Part shown: positions 38,197 through 48,854 of the stretch, piece by piece | Layout: the number at the start of each line of letters is the position of its first letter | How positions within the stretch are numbered: position 1 is the first letter of the stretch | Made by a program: the position numbers and the translations under genes | Notes under the pieces: model-generated | The model's database searches: none | What the model saw: only the letters and a program-made list of their open reading frames with translations | Told to the model about the DNA's origin: nothing | Origin: Ancylobacter sp. SL191 | GTDB lineage: Bacteria; Pseudomonadota; Alphaproteobacteria; Rhizobiales; Xanthobacteraceae | Reading direction: 5' to 3' | NCBI RefSeq assembly: GCF_026625645.1 | Contig: NZ_CP113056.1 | Span: 992,001-1,056,000 of the forward strand | Length of the DNA: 64,000 nucleotides

Positions 38197-39729
38197 ATGG
38201 TCCAGCGCGTGGCGACGGTGGCGTTCGAAGGCGTCGAGGCGCGCCCGGTCGATGTTCAAGTTCAGGTGAGCCCGGGCCTGCCGGCCTTCAATCTGGTCGG
38301 TCTGGCCGACAAGGCGGTGACCGAGGCCAAGGAACGGGTGCGCGCCGCGCTCATCGCCTCGGGCCTCGCTTTGCCCGCCCGGCGCATCACCGTGAACCTC
38401 GCCCCGGCCGACCTGCCCAAGGAAGGCAGCCATTACGACCTGCCCATCGCGCTCGGCCTCATGGCCGCCATCGGCGCCCTCGGCACCGACGCGCTGGGCG
38501 GCTTCACCGTGGTCGGCGAACTCGCGCTCGATGGCCGCATCGCCCCGGTCGCCGGCGTGCTGCCCGCCGCCATGGGGGCCAATGCACGCGGCCACGGCCT
38601 CATCTGCCCGGAGGCCTGCGGGGCGGAAGCCGCCTGGGCGAGCCCGGACATGCCTGTGCTGGCGCCGGCCTCGCTCATGCAGCTGGTCAATCATTTCAGC
38701 GGCCGCCAGCTGCTCGGCCGGCCCGAGCCCCGGCTCGACGGCGGCAACGCCGCGCTGCCGGACCTCGCCGAGGTGAAGGGGCAGGAAACCGCCAAGCGGG
38801 CGCTCGAGATCGCCGCCGCCGGCCGGCACAATCTCCTGCTCTGCGGCCCGCCGGGCGCCGGCAAGTCGATGCTGGCGCAGCGCCTGCCCTCCATCCTGCC
38901 CCCGCTCGGCCCGGCCGAGCTGCTGGAGGTCTCGATGATCGCCTCGGTGGCCGGCGCGCTGCAGGGCGGCGCGCTCACCAATCGCCGCCCGTTCCGCGCC
39001 CCGCACCATTCCGCCAGCATGGCCGCCATGGTCGGCGGCGGCATGCGGGCGCGGCCGGGCGAAGTTTCGCTCGCCCATAATGGCGTGTTGTTCCTCGACG
39101 AGCTTCCGGAATTCGCCCCCGTGGTGCTGGATTCGCTGCGCCAGCCGCTGGAGACCGGCGAGGCGGTGATCGCCCGCGCCAATCACCGCATCGCCTATCC
39201 CGCCCGCTTCCAGCTCATTGCGGCGATGAATCCCTGCCGCTGCGGGCGCGCCGGCGAGCCCGGCCACACCTGCCGGCGCGGGCCCCGCTGCGCCAGCGAG
39301 TATCAGGACCGGCTCTCCGGCCCCTTCCTCGATCGCATCGACCTGCATCTCGACGTGCCGGCCGTCGCCGCCATCGATCTGGTGCGGCCGGGCCCTTCCG
39401 AACCGAGCGCGGCGGTCGCCGCCCGCGTGAGCGAGGCGCGCCAGGCCCAGCGCGCCCGCTTCCGCGCGCTCGGCCGCCCGGACCTGTCGACCAATGCCGA
39501 GGCGAGCGGGCCGATCCTCGAGGAGATCGCCGCCCCGGACGAGGCGGGCGCCGCTTTGCTGGCGGACGCCGCCCGGCTGATGCGGCTTTCGGCGCGCGGC
39601 TATCACCGCGTGCTGCGCGTCGCCCGCACGCTGGCCGACCTCGCCGGCGCCGAGAGCGTCGGGCGCACCCAGATCGCCGAAGCCCTCGCCTACCGCTCCG
39701 CCGCCGACCGCGCCGCCGCGGCGGCGTAA
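38197..39729 (+). CDS. comM: YifB/ComM family Mg-chelatase-like AAA ATPase
   Basis: A 510-residue protein of the ComM helicase family, which promotes branch migration during integration of incoming DNA in naturally competent bacteria. The N-terminal ChlI domain has VQVSPGLPAFNLVGLADKAV and ADLPKEGSHYDLPIALGLMA. Walker A is LLCGPPGAGKSMLAQRLP and Walker B FLDELPEF; the zinc-like CRCGRAGEPGHTCRRGPRC segment is present. The frame opens a little earlier, but ATG at 38197 (MVQRVATVAFEGVEARPVDV) gives the family N-terminus. It is divergent from the fds operon. Confidence 0.92.
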   Translation: MVQRVATVAFEGVEARPVDVQVQVSPGLPAFNLVGLADKAVTEAKERVRAALIASGLALPARRITVNLAPADLPKEGSHYDLPIALGLMAAIGALGTDALGGFTVVGELALDGRIAPVAGVLPAAMGANARGHGLICPEACGAEAAWASPDMPVLAPASLMQLVNHFSGRQLLGRPEPRLDGGNAALPDLAEVKGQETAKRALEIAAAGRHNLLLCGPPGAGKSMLAQRLPSILPPLGPAELLEVSMIASVAGALQGGALTNRRPFRAPHHSASMAAMVGGGMRARPGEVSLAHNGVLFLDELPEFAPVVLDSLRQPLETGEAVIARANHRIAYPARFQLIAAMNPCRCGRAGEPGHTCRRGPRCASEYQDRLSGPFLDRIDLHLDVPAVAAIDLVRPGPSEPSAAVAARVSEARQAQRARFRALGRPDLSTNAEASGPILEEIAAPDEAGAALLADAARLMRLSARGYHRVLRVARTLADLAGAESVGRTQIAEALAYRSAADRAAAAA

Positions 39730-39778
39730 GGGGTGGTGTGGGGCTTGAGGAGGCATAAGGGGGAGCAAATCGACAGGC

Positions 39779-41003
39779 GTCATCCCGGACGGCCAAAGGC
39801 CGAGCCGGGATGACGCCTGCGGGATAGCGCTGTGATGGCCGGCGTCTGGCGGGAATGACACGGCGGGTTGGAGGATGATGGCCGGCACCGTGCCGGGAAC
39901 GACCGTGGGACAGGGCGGCCCCTTGTCCCGGACAAGCCACGCCCGGCGTGGCGCCGATCCGGGATCCAGGGGAGACTCTTTGGCCGTACCCCTTCAACCG
40001 CCAAGGCCGTCACGCCGCCGCGCGCCAACAGAATGTCGGCCGAAGGCTTGTCCGCGGGAGCGGGGAGCGTCGCCTGTGGCGACTGTGATGGGGTCGACAG
40101 GCCGGGTGACGCGGCAGGAAAGTCCAGCCGAGAGCGGCCCACCTCTACGCCGTCACGCCCATCCACGACTCCCCGCCGCCGCACGCGGCCAAAGACGTGG
40201 ATCCCCGGGTCAAGCCCGGGGATGACGGCGCGAAAGTGAGAGGGACGCGCGAGGGGCAAAGGCGTCATCCCGGACGGCCAAAGGCCGAGCCGGGATCGCG
40301 TGCTGCGAAAGTCCCCCAACGATCCCGGCTCTCCGCTTCGCTGCGGCCGGGATGACGGCCTACGGTATGGAGGGGGTCAGCGGCCAGCGTCGTGCCGGGG
40401 GTGGCCGCGGCACATGGCCGGCCTCCGTTTCACGGACAAGCCAAGCGGTGCGCTCCATGGTGGCGACGTCATGGCCGTCCCCGGACTCACCCAGGGATCA
40501 GCCGGCCATCCACGACTCCCCGCCGCCGCACACGGCCAAAGACGTGGATCCCCGGGTCAAGCCCGGGGATGACGGCGCGAAAGTGAGAGGGACGCGCGAG
40601 GGGCAAAGGCGTCATCCCGGACGGCCAAAGGCCGAGCCGGGATCGCGTGCTGCGAAAGTCCCCCAACGATCCCGGCTCTCCGCTTCGCTGCGGCCGGGAT
40701 GACGACCTGCGGTATGGAGGGGGTCAGCGGCCAGCGTCGTGCCGGGGGTGGCCGCGGCACTTGGCCGGCCTCCGTTTCACGGACAAGCCAAGCGGCGCGC
40801 ACCACGGTGGCGACGTCATGGCCGTCCCCGGACTCACCCAGGGATCAGCCCGGCCTTCCACGACTCCCCGCCGCCGCACGCGGCCAAAGACGTGGATCCC
40901 CGGGTCAAGCCCGGGGATGACGGCGCGAAAGTGAGAGGGACGCGCGAGGGGCAAAGGCGTCATCCCGAACGGCCAACGGCCGAGCCGGGATCGTGTCCCG
41001 CCT
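39779..41003. repeat. Repeat block with 348-bp tandem units
   Basis: The 1.4 kb between comM and the OlsB-like gene has no gene. A palindrome GTCATCCCGGACGGCCAAAG begins at 39779. From 40161 a unit starting ATCCACGACTCCCCGCCGCC recurs near 40508 and 40857 (periods about 347 and 348 bp), giving two full copies that are nearly identical and a partial third of about 145 bp. Each unit contains the GTGGATCCCCGGGTCAAGCC and GTCATCCCGGACGGCCAAAG hairpins. Short frames across it repeat the same peptide and are not genes. Confidence 0.88.
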
Positions 41004-41143
41004 AGGCCCGAACGATCCCTGAGCTCCGCTTGATGCCGGCCGGGATAGCGGCCCCGCCACTCCCGCCGCCTGTCACATGCGCGTCCTAGAGATGTGATTC
41101 TTCTCGGGGGATCGATATAATCGACCGGAGCCGGGGGATTGTG

Positions 41144-42232
41144 ATGACCGAGATGCTGGCCGACGCGACTGTCGAAACGGCGCCCGCTACCGCCGCCTCG
41201 GTCCTGCGGGCGCTGCTGAAGCCGGCTTTCCTCCGCCCTTCCGTGCTCGCCCCGGCGCTGCTCCGCCCGCTGCGCCCCGCCCGCGCCGCGTCCGTCCCCA
41301 CCCCGTCGACCCCCGCCCCGTTGCGCCTCGTGCCGGCGGCGCTCGACCCCTCCCGCTTCATGCCGGCGCTGCGCTCCTATTCGGGCCTGCGCCACCGCGA
41401 GAGCCGTTCGCCCGGCGGGCCGGTGGTGCTCGGGCGCATCGGCGCGCTGGAAGTGCGCCTCGCGGTGACGGCGGCCGATGTGCGCCGCGCCCAGCGCCTG
41501 CGCTACGAGGTGTTCTACGAGGAGATGTCGGCGATCCCCGCCGCCGCCGCCCGCCTCGCCCGGCGCGATGTCGACGCGTTCGACGCCATTTGCGACCACC
41601 TTCTGGTGCTCGACCATGAGAATTGCCGGATGGTGCGCGGCCGCGCCGTGCCGCGCGTCGTCGGCACCTACCGGCTGCTGCGGCAGGAGATCGCCCAGCG
41701 CCATCGCGGCTTCTACACGGCGGGCGAGTTCGACATCGCCCCGCTGCTCGCCCGCCATCCTGGCCGGCGCTTCCTGGAGCTCGGCCGCTCCTGCGTGCTG
41801 CGCCCCTACCGCACCAAGCGCACGGTGGAGCTGCTCTGGCACGGCATCTGGGCCTATGTCCGCCAGCACGGCATCGACGTGATGTTCGGCTGCGCGAGCC
41901 TGGAAGGCACCGATCCGGCGGCGCTCGCCCGCCCGCTCGCCTTCCTGCATCACTTCGCCCCGGTCGACCCGGAATGGTCGGCCGACGCCCTGCCCCGCCA
42001 CGCCGCCCGCATGGACCTCGTGCCGGTCGAAGGGCTCGACGCCAAGGCCGCGCTGAACGAGCTGCCGCCGCTCATCAAGGGCTATCTGCGGCTCGGCGCG
42101 CAGATCGGCCGCGGCGCCGTGGTCGATCACCAGTTCGGCACGACGGATGTGCTGATCGTGCTGCCGGTCGAGCGCATCAGCCCGCGCTATCTCGATCATT
42201 TCGGCGTCAATGGCGAGCGCCACGCCGCCTGA
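41144..42232 (+). CDS. GNAT/OlsB-like ornithine-acyl-ACP N-acyltransferase
   Basis: A 362-residue protein. The first about 90 residues are a Pro/Ala-rich low-complexity extension. The rest is the OlsB-like fold (residues about 95-350): RLAVTAADVRRAQRLRYEVF, VVGTYRLLRQEIA, FLELGRSCVLRPYRTKRTVE and FGCASLEGTDPAALARPLAF. OlsB adds a 3-hydroxyacyl chain to ornithine as the first step of ornithine-lipid synthesis. The partner olsA is not in the window. GTG 41141 or ATG 41144 could start it; both follow GGGGG. Confidence 0.82.
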   Translation: MTEMLADATVETAPATAASVLRALLKPAFLRPSVLAPALLRPLRPARAASVPTPSTPAPLRLVPAALDPSRFMPALRSYSGLRHRESRSPGGPVVLGRIGALEVRLAVTAADVRRAQRLRYEVFYEEMSAIPAAAARLARRDVDAFDAICDHLLVLDHENCRMVRGRAVPRVVGTYRLLRQEIAQRHRGFYTAGEFDIAPLLARHPGRRFLELGRSCVLRPYRTKRTVELLWHGIWAYVRQHGIDVMFGCASLEGTDPAALARPLAFLHHFAPVDPEWSADALPRHAARMDLVPVEGLDAKAALNELPPLIKGYLRLGAQIGRGAVVDHQFGTTDVLIVLPVERISPRYLDHFGVNGERHAA

Positions 42233-42335
42233 CCGGCCGGCCGGTTGGTGATGCGGCCGGCGATCCCGACGGCGATGCATCGCGCGCGGCCTTTTCGTGC
42301 AGGGCCCTTTTCGCGCAAGGTCCGGCGCCGGTGAT

Positions 42336-42364
42336 CTTGCGCGCCACGCCGCCCTCTCCCATAT
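42336..42364 (+). promoter_or_regulatory. Sigma-32-type promoter of the Hsp20 gene
   Basis: CTTG (42336-42339), 18 bp, then CCCATAT (42358-42364) matches the CTTG / CCCAT pattern of RpoH promoters. It lies about 70 bp before the small heat shock gene. Confidence 0.6.
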
Positions 42365-42433
42365 CTGAGCGCAACGGGACGCCGTCACCGGGTCCCATCA
42401 CGCAAAGTCGCTTCAGACAAGGACTTTGGGAGC

Positions 42434-42856
42434 ATGTCGCGTATTCCCTCGCTGTCGAGCCCCTTCCTGCTCGGCTTTGATGAGGTCGAGCGGGCGCTCG
42501 ACCGCGTCATGAAAGGCTCGGACGGCTATCCGCCCTATAATGTGGAGCGGGTCTGCCTCACCGGGGAGCCGGACCGCCTGCGCATCACGCTGGCCGTCGC
42601 CGGTTTCACCCGCGAGCAGCTCGACGTCACCGTCGAGGAGAAGGAACTCGTGATCCGCGGCCGCCAGGTCGACGAGACCGAGCGCGTCTATCTTCATCGC
42701 GGCATCGCCGCCCGCCAGTTCCAGCGCACCTTCGTGCTCGCCGATGGCATGCGGGTTCTCGGCGCCGAGCTGAAGAACGGTCTTCTGTCGGTCGATCTCG
42801 TCCGACCGGAACCGGAACGCGTTGTCCGACGTATCACCATAGCGACCGACGAGTGA
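42434..42856 (+). CDS. Small heat shock protein, Hsp20/IbpA family
   Basis: A 140-residue ATP-independent holdase. The N-terminal SSPFLLGFDEVERALDRVMK and the alpha-crystallin domain YNVERVCLTGEPDRLRITLA through LAVAGFTREQLDVTV and FQRTFVLADGMRVLGAELKN are clear. The C-terminal I-x-I anchor is present as ITIATDE. A sigma-32-like promoter lies upstream. DUF1150 follows 46 bp downstream, a pairing common in alphaproteobacteria. Confidence 0.93.
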   Translation: MSRIPSLSSPFLLGFDEVERALDRVMKGSDGYPPYNVERVCLTGEPDRLRITLAVAGFTREQLDVTVEEKELVIRGRQVDETERVYLHRGIAARQFQRTFVLADGMRVLGAELKNGLLSVDLVRPEPERVVRRITIATDE

Positions 42857-42902
42857 GGGAGCCCGAAGCCGGTCTCGACAGCTACGAAAGGAGTCGCGGA
42901 CC

Positions 42903-43187
42903 ATGACCAACGAATTCCAGATCGACGCATCGTCAGCCGGCGAAGCCCTGGCCGGAGCGCTGTCGCCGGAAGCCTTCGCCAATCTCGGCGACGGGCATAT
43001 TGCCTATGTGAAGCCGATCCGGTCGGAACAGGCGGCCGAGATGTTCCCGCAGGCGCGCCTCGCGCCGGGGCTGCAGCTCTACACGCTGAATGCAGCCGAC
43101 GGCACGCCGATCATGCTGACCGACAGCCGCGAGGCGGCGATCGCCTCCGCGCAGCAGAACGAGCTGGTGACGCTGAGCCTGCACTGA
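42903..43187 (+). CDS. DUF1150 family protein
   Basis: A 94-residue alphaproteobacterial protein. LSPEAFANLGDGHIAYVKPI and LYTLNAADGTPIMLTDSREA match the family. The function is unknown, but the stable link to Hsp20 suggests a stress role. An AAGGAG ribosome-binding site sits 10 nt before the ATG. Confidence 0.9.
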   Translation: MTNEFQIDASSAGEALAGALSPEAFANLGDGHIAYVKPIRSEQAAEMFPQARLAPGLQLYTLNAADGTPIMLTDSREAAIASAQQNELVTLSLH

Positions 43188-43254
43188 TCGGTCAGTTGAG
43201 CTGGACGGATCGGCCTCATCGGCCTGATCGTCCACCTCACTGCACTGACAATCC

Positions 43255-43298
43255 ACGGCCGGCCGAGGGAAAAAACCCGCGACCGGCCGTTCTGTTTG
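43255..43298 (+). terminator. Rho-independent terminator after DUF1150
   Basis: ACGGCCGG / CCGGCCGT form the outer stem, GGG-AAAAAA-CCC an inner hairpin, followed by TCTGTTTGT. It lies between the convergent DUF1150 and gshB genes. Confidence 0.65.
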
Positions 43299-44240
43299 TC
43301 ACCCGCGGCGGGCTTCGATCGCGTCCCACACCTTGGCCGCGAGGTTGCCGCCACCCAGCCGCTCGATAGCGCGCAGGCCGGTCGGGGCGGTGACGTTGAT
43401 CTCGGTGAGATAGCCGCCGATCACGTCTATCCCCGTGAGCAGCAAGCCTTTTTCCCGCAGCGAGGGGCCGAGCCGCTCGCAGATCTCGCGCTCGCGCGGG
43501 GTGAGATCGGTCTCCTTGGCGGCGCCGCCCCGCACCATATTGGAGCGCAGGTCGCCCGCGCTCGGCACCCGGTTCACCGCCCCGGCGAAGACGCCGTCGA
43601 TCAGGATGATGCGCTTGTCCCCGGCGCTAACCGCCGGAAGAAACTGCTGAATCACCCAAGGCTCGCGGAAGACCTGCGCAAACATGTCGTAGAGCGAGCC
43701 GAAATTCAGGTCGTCGCGGGTGAGGCGGAACACCGAGGAACCGCCATGGCCATAGAGCGGCTTGGCGACGATATCGCCGAACTCCTCGCGGAAGGCCTTG
43801 ATTTCATTGAGATCCCGCGTGATCAGCGTCGGCGGCATCAGGTCCGGGAATTCGGTGACGAAGATCTTTTCCGGAGCGTTGCGCACATGGGCGGGGTCGT
43901 TGACCACCAGCGTGCGCGGATGCACCCGCTCCAGCATATGGGTGGCAGTGATGTAGTTGAGGTCGAAGGGCGGATCCTGCCGCATCAGGATCACGTCGAA
44001 GCTGGCGAGCGGCACCCGCTCGGCCTCGCCGAGGGTGAAATGATCGCCCTTCACATCGCGCACCTCGACCGGGTTCACCGTCGCGAAGGGCACGCCGTCG
44101 CGCATGGCGAGGCGGTCCGTCGTGTAATAGGCGAGGCGATGGCCGCGCGCCTGCGCTTCCAGCATCAGCGCGAAGCCGGAATCGCCGGCGATGTTGAGGC
44201 GGTCGATCGGGTCCGTCTGGATGGCGACGTTCAAGCTCAT
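43299..44240 (-). CDS. gshB: Glutathione synthetase
   Basis: An ATP-grasp ligase of 313 residues joining gamma-glutamylcysteine and glycine. It shows [80 protein letters not shown] and [20 protein letters not shown], the last holding the metal-binding Glu and Asn. It follows yraN across 105 bp on the same strand; rsmI-yraN-gshB is a usual order in Hyphomicrobiales. Confidence 0.95.
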   Translation of the reverse strand: MSLNVAIQTDPIDRLNIAGDSGFALMLEAQARGHRLAYYTTDRLAMRDGVPFATVNPVEVRDVKGDHFTLGEAERVPLASFDVILMRQDPPFDLNYITATHMLERVHPRTLVVNDPAHVRNAPEKIFVTEFPDLMPPTLITRDLNEIKAFREEFGDIVAKPLYGHGGSSVFRLTRDDLNFGSLYDMFAQVFREPWVIQQFLPAVSAGDKRIILIDGVFAGAVNRVPSAGDLRSNMVRGGAAKETDLTPREREICERLGPSLREKGLLLTGIDVIGGYLTEINVTAPTGLRAIERLGGGNLAAKVWDAIEARRG

Positions 44241-44345
44241 GGAAAATCCGCTTCAGGATCAAGGGCGCGAGGCGCCGGGTCGGCTCCTGATGTAGCCCCT
44301 CGCGGGGCGATGCGCCACGGCATTGCAGGCACGGGAGGGCCGGGA

Positions 44346-44711
44346 TCACTCCGCCTCGAAGGCGCCCGCGATATGTTCCGGCGGCCGGCCGGGCGCGACC
44401 AGCACGACGTCCAGCCGCATGTCGAACCCGGCGAATTCGGGATGGTCGGCGAGGAAGATCTCCGCCGCACCGGCGATACGCCGGCGCTGGCGCACGAGGA
44501 GCGACTCTGCCGCGCCCGCCAGCGTGCGGCGGGCTTTCACTTCGACGAAGACGAGGAGATCCTGGCGGCGGACGATCAGGTCGATTTCGCCGCGGGCGGT
44601 CTTCACGCGGCGGGCGAGGACCGAAAAGCCCTGAGATTCAAATAGATTAGCGGCCGCGACTTCGGCTGCAAGGCCGCGCGCGAAAGCCGCCTGTCGGGCC
44701 GGTGTGGCCAC
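44346..44711 (-). CDS. YraN family (UPF0102) endonuclease-like protein
   Basis: A 121-residue protein with the restriction-endonuclease-like core: GLAAEVAAANLFESQGFSVL, ARRVKTARGEIDLIVRRQDL, LVFVEVKARRT, with the D-x(n)-ExK catalytic pattern intact. The frame is open upstream inside rsmI. GTG 44711 (MATPARQAAFARGL) lies 1 bp past the rsmI stop and gives the family length. A role in DNA uptake or repair is suggested for the family; it is not shown here. Confidence 0.88.
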   Translation of the reverse strand: MATPARQAAFARGLAAEVAAANLFESQGFSVLARRVKTARGEIDLIVRRQDLLVFVEVKARRTLAGAAESLLVRQRRRIAGAAEIFLADHPEFAGFDMRLDVVLVAPGRPPEHIAGAFEAE

Positions 44712-44712
44712 C

Positions 44713-45615
<903 letters not shown>

Positions 45616-45782
45616 GCGGGGAGTGTAGAGCCGGCCTTCCCGGCGGAAAAGCAAGGGCATGGCGGTTTTTCGCCGGTGCGGAGGGTGGATATGTCGCCAT
45701 TTGATTCCCGCGCCGCGCCGCATGAGGTGACAGGCAAGCGCCCCTCGCCTTACAACAGCGCACGGGCCGCATCAGGCGGGCC

Positions 45783-47033
45783 ATGAGCAGGGCCGGGCAC
45801 AGCACAGGCATGCAGGACGAGAGCACAGGGCGCCGCGGCGGCCTTTTCACCCGGGGCACCAGCCGGCGCGCCGTCCTTCTCGGCGCGGCGAGCGCCATCC
45901 TCGCCGGTTGCGGCTCGATGCGCGATACGGCGCCGCCGCAGGCAAGCCTGGCTCCGGTCGAGCCGGCCACGCCGCAGCTTCCGGCCAACGTGCTGGGCAC
46001 CGGCACCACCAAGATCGGTCTCATCCTGCCGCTCGGCGCCAGCGGCAATGCGGCGGTGGCCGCGCAGTCGCTGCGCAACGCGGCGGAAATGGCGATTGCG
46101 GAATTCACCGGCGCCAATATCCAGCTCATCGTCAAGGATGATGGCGGCACGGGGCCGGGCGCACAGGCCGCGGCGCAGCAGGCGATCGACGAGGGGGCGC
46201 GGGCCATCATCGGCCCGGTCTTCGCCCACACCGTCGCCGCCGCCGGGCAGGTGGCGCGCCAGCGCGGTGTGCCGCTGGTCGGCTTCTCCACCGACACCAA
46301 TGTGGCGACGCAGGGCGTCTATCTGCTGAGCTTCCTGCCGCAGACCGATGTTGACCGCGCCGTGCGCTACGCCGCCTCCACCGGCCGGCGCAGCTTCGCC
46401 GGGCTGGTGCCGGACAACGCCTATGGGTCGGTGGTCGAGGCCGCCTTCCGCGAGACCGTTCCGGTCGTCGGCGGGCGGGTGATCGGGCTCGAGCGTTACG
46501 CCACGGGCGGCAATGGCTATGCGGAAGCCGCCCGGCGGCTCGCCGGCTCGGCGGCGCAGGCCGATGCGCTGTTCCTCCCCGATGCGGCGGACGCCGTGCC
46601 GCAGATCATCCAGGCGCTCGACGCCGCCGGGGTGAACCTCTCCGGCAAGCAGCTCATCGGCACCGGCTTGTGGGACGACCGCAAGCTCTTCGCCGCGCCG
46701 TCGCTCACCGGGGGTATCTTCGCCGCGCCGGACCCGGCCGGTTTCCGCGCCTTTTCCCAGCGCTATCAGGCGCGCTATGGCCGCGAGCCGGTGCGCACGG
46801 CGACGCTGGCGCATGACGCGGTCTCGCTCATGGCGGCGCTGGTCGCGGCGCAGGGCGAGGCGGGCATCACCGATACGGCGATCCAGAACCCCTCGGGCTT
46901 CACCGGCGTGGACGGCATTTTCCGCTTCCGCGCCGATGGCACCAATCAGCGCGGCCTCGCGGTGATGCAGATCGGCGGCGGCACCACCCAGATCGTCAGC
47001 CCGGCCCCGCGCAGCTTCGCGCAGGCGAGCTAG
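45783..47033 (+). CDS. Penicillin-binding protein activator (LpoA/LppC-like lipoprotein)
   Basis: A 416-residue lipoprotein with a periplasmic-binding-protein fold. The signal GTSRRAVLLGAASAILAGCG has a lipobox with Cys43 and a twin Arg before the hydrophobic stretch. The mature part has IGLILPLGASGNAAVAAQSL, ARAIIGPVFAHTVAAAGQVA and FRAFSQRYQARYGREPVRTA, as in branched-chain amino acid receptors. In enterobacteria LpoA activates PBP1a; alphaproteobacterial members share only the C-terminal part, so the role is inferred. An ATG at 45810 could start it too. Confidence 0.85.
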   Translation: MSRAGHSTGMQDESTGRRGGLFTRGTSRRAVLLGAASAILAGCGSMRDTAPPQASLAPVEPATPQLPANVLGTGTTKIGLILPLGASGNAAVAAQSLRNAAEMAIAEFTGANIQLIVKDDGGTGPGAQAAAQQAIDEGARAIIGPVFAHTVAAAGQVARQRGVPLVGFSTDTNVATQGVYLLSFLPQTDVDRAVRYAASTGRRSFAGLVPDNAYGSVVEAAFRETVPVVGGRVIGLERYATGGNGYAEAARRLAGSAAQADALFLPDAADAVPQIIQALDAAGVNLSGKQLIGTGLWDDRKLFAAPSLTGGIFAAPDPAGFRAFSQRYQARYGREPVRTATLAHDAVSLMAALVAAQGEAGITDTAIQNPSGFTGVDGIFRFRADGTNQRGLAVMQIGGGTTQIVSPAPRSFAQAS

Positions 47034-48209
47034 TCACGCCGCGAGATCGGCGACGATGGCGTCGAGCACGGGAAAGCCGAGCGGCGTCACGCGCAGCCGG
47101 TCGCCCGGCATGTCCTCGACCATGCCCTCCTCGACCAGCGCCGCAACGCGGGCGGGATCGAGATCGCGCCCGGCAAGGCGCGCATAGCGCTGGCGGTCGA
47201 TGCCTTCCTTAAGGCGCAGCCCCATCAGCAACAATTCGTCCGCCTGCTCGGGCAAGGACAGTGCTTCTTCGCTGACGATGGCATGGCCCTGCGCCTCGAC
47301 GCGGGCCGCCCAGTCCTCGGGGCCGCGCAGGGTGGAGGTGGCGAGCCGCCCCTCCGGCGTGTCGATCCGCCCATGCGCGCCGGGGCCGACGCCGGCATAT
47401 TCGCCATAGCGCCAATAGAGCAGATTGTGCCGGCTCTCCGCGCCAAGCCGGGCGTGGTTGGAAATCTCATAGGCCGGCAGCCCGGCCGCCGTGGTGGTCT
47501 CCTGCGTCGCGTCCCACAAGGCGCGGGCGAGATCGCCGTCGGGAATGGTCAGCTTGCCGGCCGCATGGAGCGCGGCGAAGGGCGTGCCTTCCTCGATGGT
47601 GAGCTGATAGAGCGAGAGATGCTCGCAGCCCTCATTGATGGCCCGGCGGAGTTCCGCGCTCCAGGCTTCCGGCGTCTGGTTCGGGCGGGCATAGATGAGA
47701 TCGAAGGACACGCGCTCAAAGGCAGCGCGGGCCACCGCCACCGCCTTGAGCGCCTCATCCGCCGTGTGCATCCGGCCGAGCGCCTTGAGCGACGTATCCT
47801 CCAGCGCCTGCACGCCAAGCGAGACGCGGTTGACGCCCGCCGCCCGGTAGCCCTGGAAACGCCCGGCCTCGACGCTGGTGGGGTTCGCCTCCAGCGTTAC
47901 CTCGGCTCGCGCATCGAGCGGCCAGGCGGCATCGATGGCGGAAAGGATCGCCGCGACGGTCGACGGCTCCATGAGCGAGGGCGTCCCACCGCCGAAGAAC
48001 ACACTCTGCGTGCGGCGCTGGCCGGTCGCCGCGCGCATATGGGCGATCTCGGCGCGAAAAGCGGCGACGAAGCGCGCCTGATCGGGCGGAGCATGGCGCA
48101 CATGCGAATTGAAGTCGCAATACGGGCATTTGGCCTTGCAGAACGGCCAATGCACATAGACGCCGAAGCCGGGATCGACCGGCGGCGGCGATTGCCCGGT
48201 CTCAGTCAA
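47034..48209 (-). CDS. hemW: HemW, heme chaperone (radical SAM, HemN-like)
   Basis: A 391-residue radical SAM protein. The [20 protein letters not shown] cluster motif has CxxxCxx[39 protein letters not shown] and [20 protein letters not shown] are also typical. Length and the absence of the HemN-specific N-terminal region favour HemW over coproporphyrinogen dehydrogenase. Its start overlaps rdgB. A TTG at 48209 gives the family-like N-terminus ([20 protein letters not shown]); no ATG or GTG lies near it. Translational coupling to rdgB would explain the weak start. Confidence 0.92.
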   Translation of the reverse strand: MTETGQSPPPVDPGFGVYVHWPFCKAKCPYCDFNSHVRHAPPDQARFVAAFRAEIAHMRAATGQRRTQSVFFGGGTPSLMEPSTVAAILSAIDAAWPLDARAEVTLEANPTSVEAGRFQGYRAAGVNRVSLGVQALEDTSLKALGRMHTADEALKAVAVARAAFERVSFDLIYARPNQTPEAWSAELRRAINEGCEHLSLYQLTIEEGTPFAALHAAGKLTIPDGDLARALWDATQETTTAAGLPAYEISNHARLGAESRHNLLYWRYGEYAGVGPGAHGRIDTPEGRLATSTLRGPEDWAARVEAQGHAIVSEEALSLPEQADELLLMGLRLKEGIDRQRYARLAGRDLDPARVAALVEEGMVEDMPGDRLRVTPLGFPVLDAIVADLAA

Positions 48210-48852
48210 ACGTCGCCCCGAGGCAGGCCTTCGCGAGCGAGATGAAGGCACGGGCGCGGTGCGACAGGCCACGGCCGAGCGGCGGCAGGCCATGCTTCTC
48301 GGCGCCGCTCATCTCGCCGAAGGTGCGGTCATGGCCGTCCGGCTGGAACATCGGGTCATAGCCAAAGCCGGCGGGTCCGCGCGGCGGCCAGACCAGCGTG
48401 CCCTCGACCACGCCCTCGAAATCCTCGACATGCCCGTCGGGCCAGGCGAGGCAAAGGGCCGAGATGAAATAGGCGCGGCGCATGTCCGGTAGATTGGCGC
48501 CGGCGTCGCGCAGCTCGTCCTCGACCCGGCTCATCGCGGCGTAGAAGTCCTTTTCTGGCCCGGCCCAGCGGGCGGTGTAGAGACCCGGCGCGCCGCCGAG
48601 CGCATCGACGCACAGGCCGGAATCGTCGGCGAAGGCTGGCAATCCCGTGGCATTGGCGGCGGAAATCGCCTTGATGCGGGCGTTTTCCTTGAAAGTGAGC
48701 CCCGTCTCGTCCGGCTCCGGCAGGTTGAGATCGCCGGCCGAGACACACTCAATGCCATAGGGCGCGAGCAGGCCGCGCATTTCTTCCAGCTTGCCGGAAT
48801 TATGCGTGGCGATGACGACGCGGCCGGTGAGGCGACGGGGACGGGGTTCCAT
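48202..48852 (-). CDS. rdgB: RdgB/HAM1 non-canonical purine NTP pyrophosphatase
   Basis: A 216-residue house-cleaning enzyme that hydrolyses ITP, dITP and [68 protein letters not shown] and [20 protein letters not shown] cover the family motifs. It follows rph by 2 bp and precedes hemW with an 8-bp overlap, the rph-rdgB-hemW operon common in this order. Confidence 0.95.
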   Translation of the reverse strand: MEPRPRRLTGRVVIATHNSGKLEEMRGLLAPYGIECVSAGDLNLPEPDETGLTFKENARIKAISAANATGLPAFADDSGLCVDALGGAPGLYTARWAGPEKDFYAAMSRVEDELRDAGANLPDMRRAYFISALCLAWPDGHVEDFEGVVEGTLVWPPRGPAGFGYDPMFQPDGHDRTFGEMSGAEKHGLPPLGRGLSHRARAFISLAKACLGATFD

Positions 48853-48854
48853 GG

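Noticed and set aside
40161..41003. CRISPR array
   Set aside because: The unit is about 348 bp with no short repeat-spacer pattern and no cas genes nearby.
40300..42388. Repeated short frames and a 554-residue minus-strand frame over the repeat block and the OlsB-like gene
   Set aside because: They arise from the 348-bp repeats and from the antisense of the acyltransferase gene.
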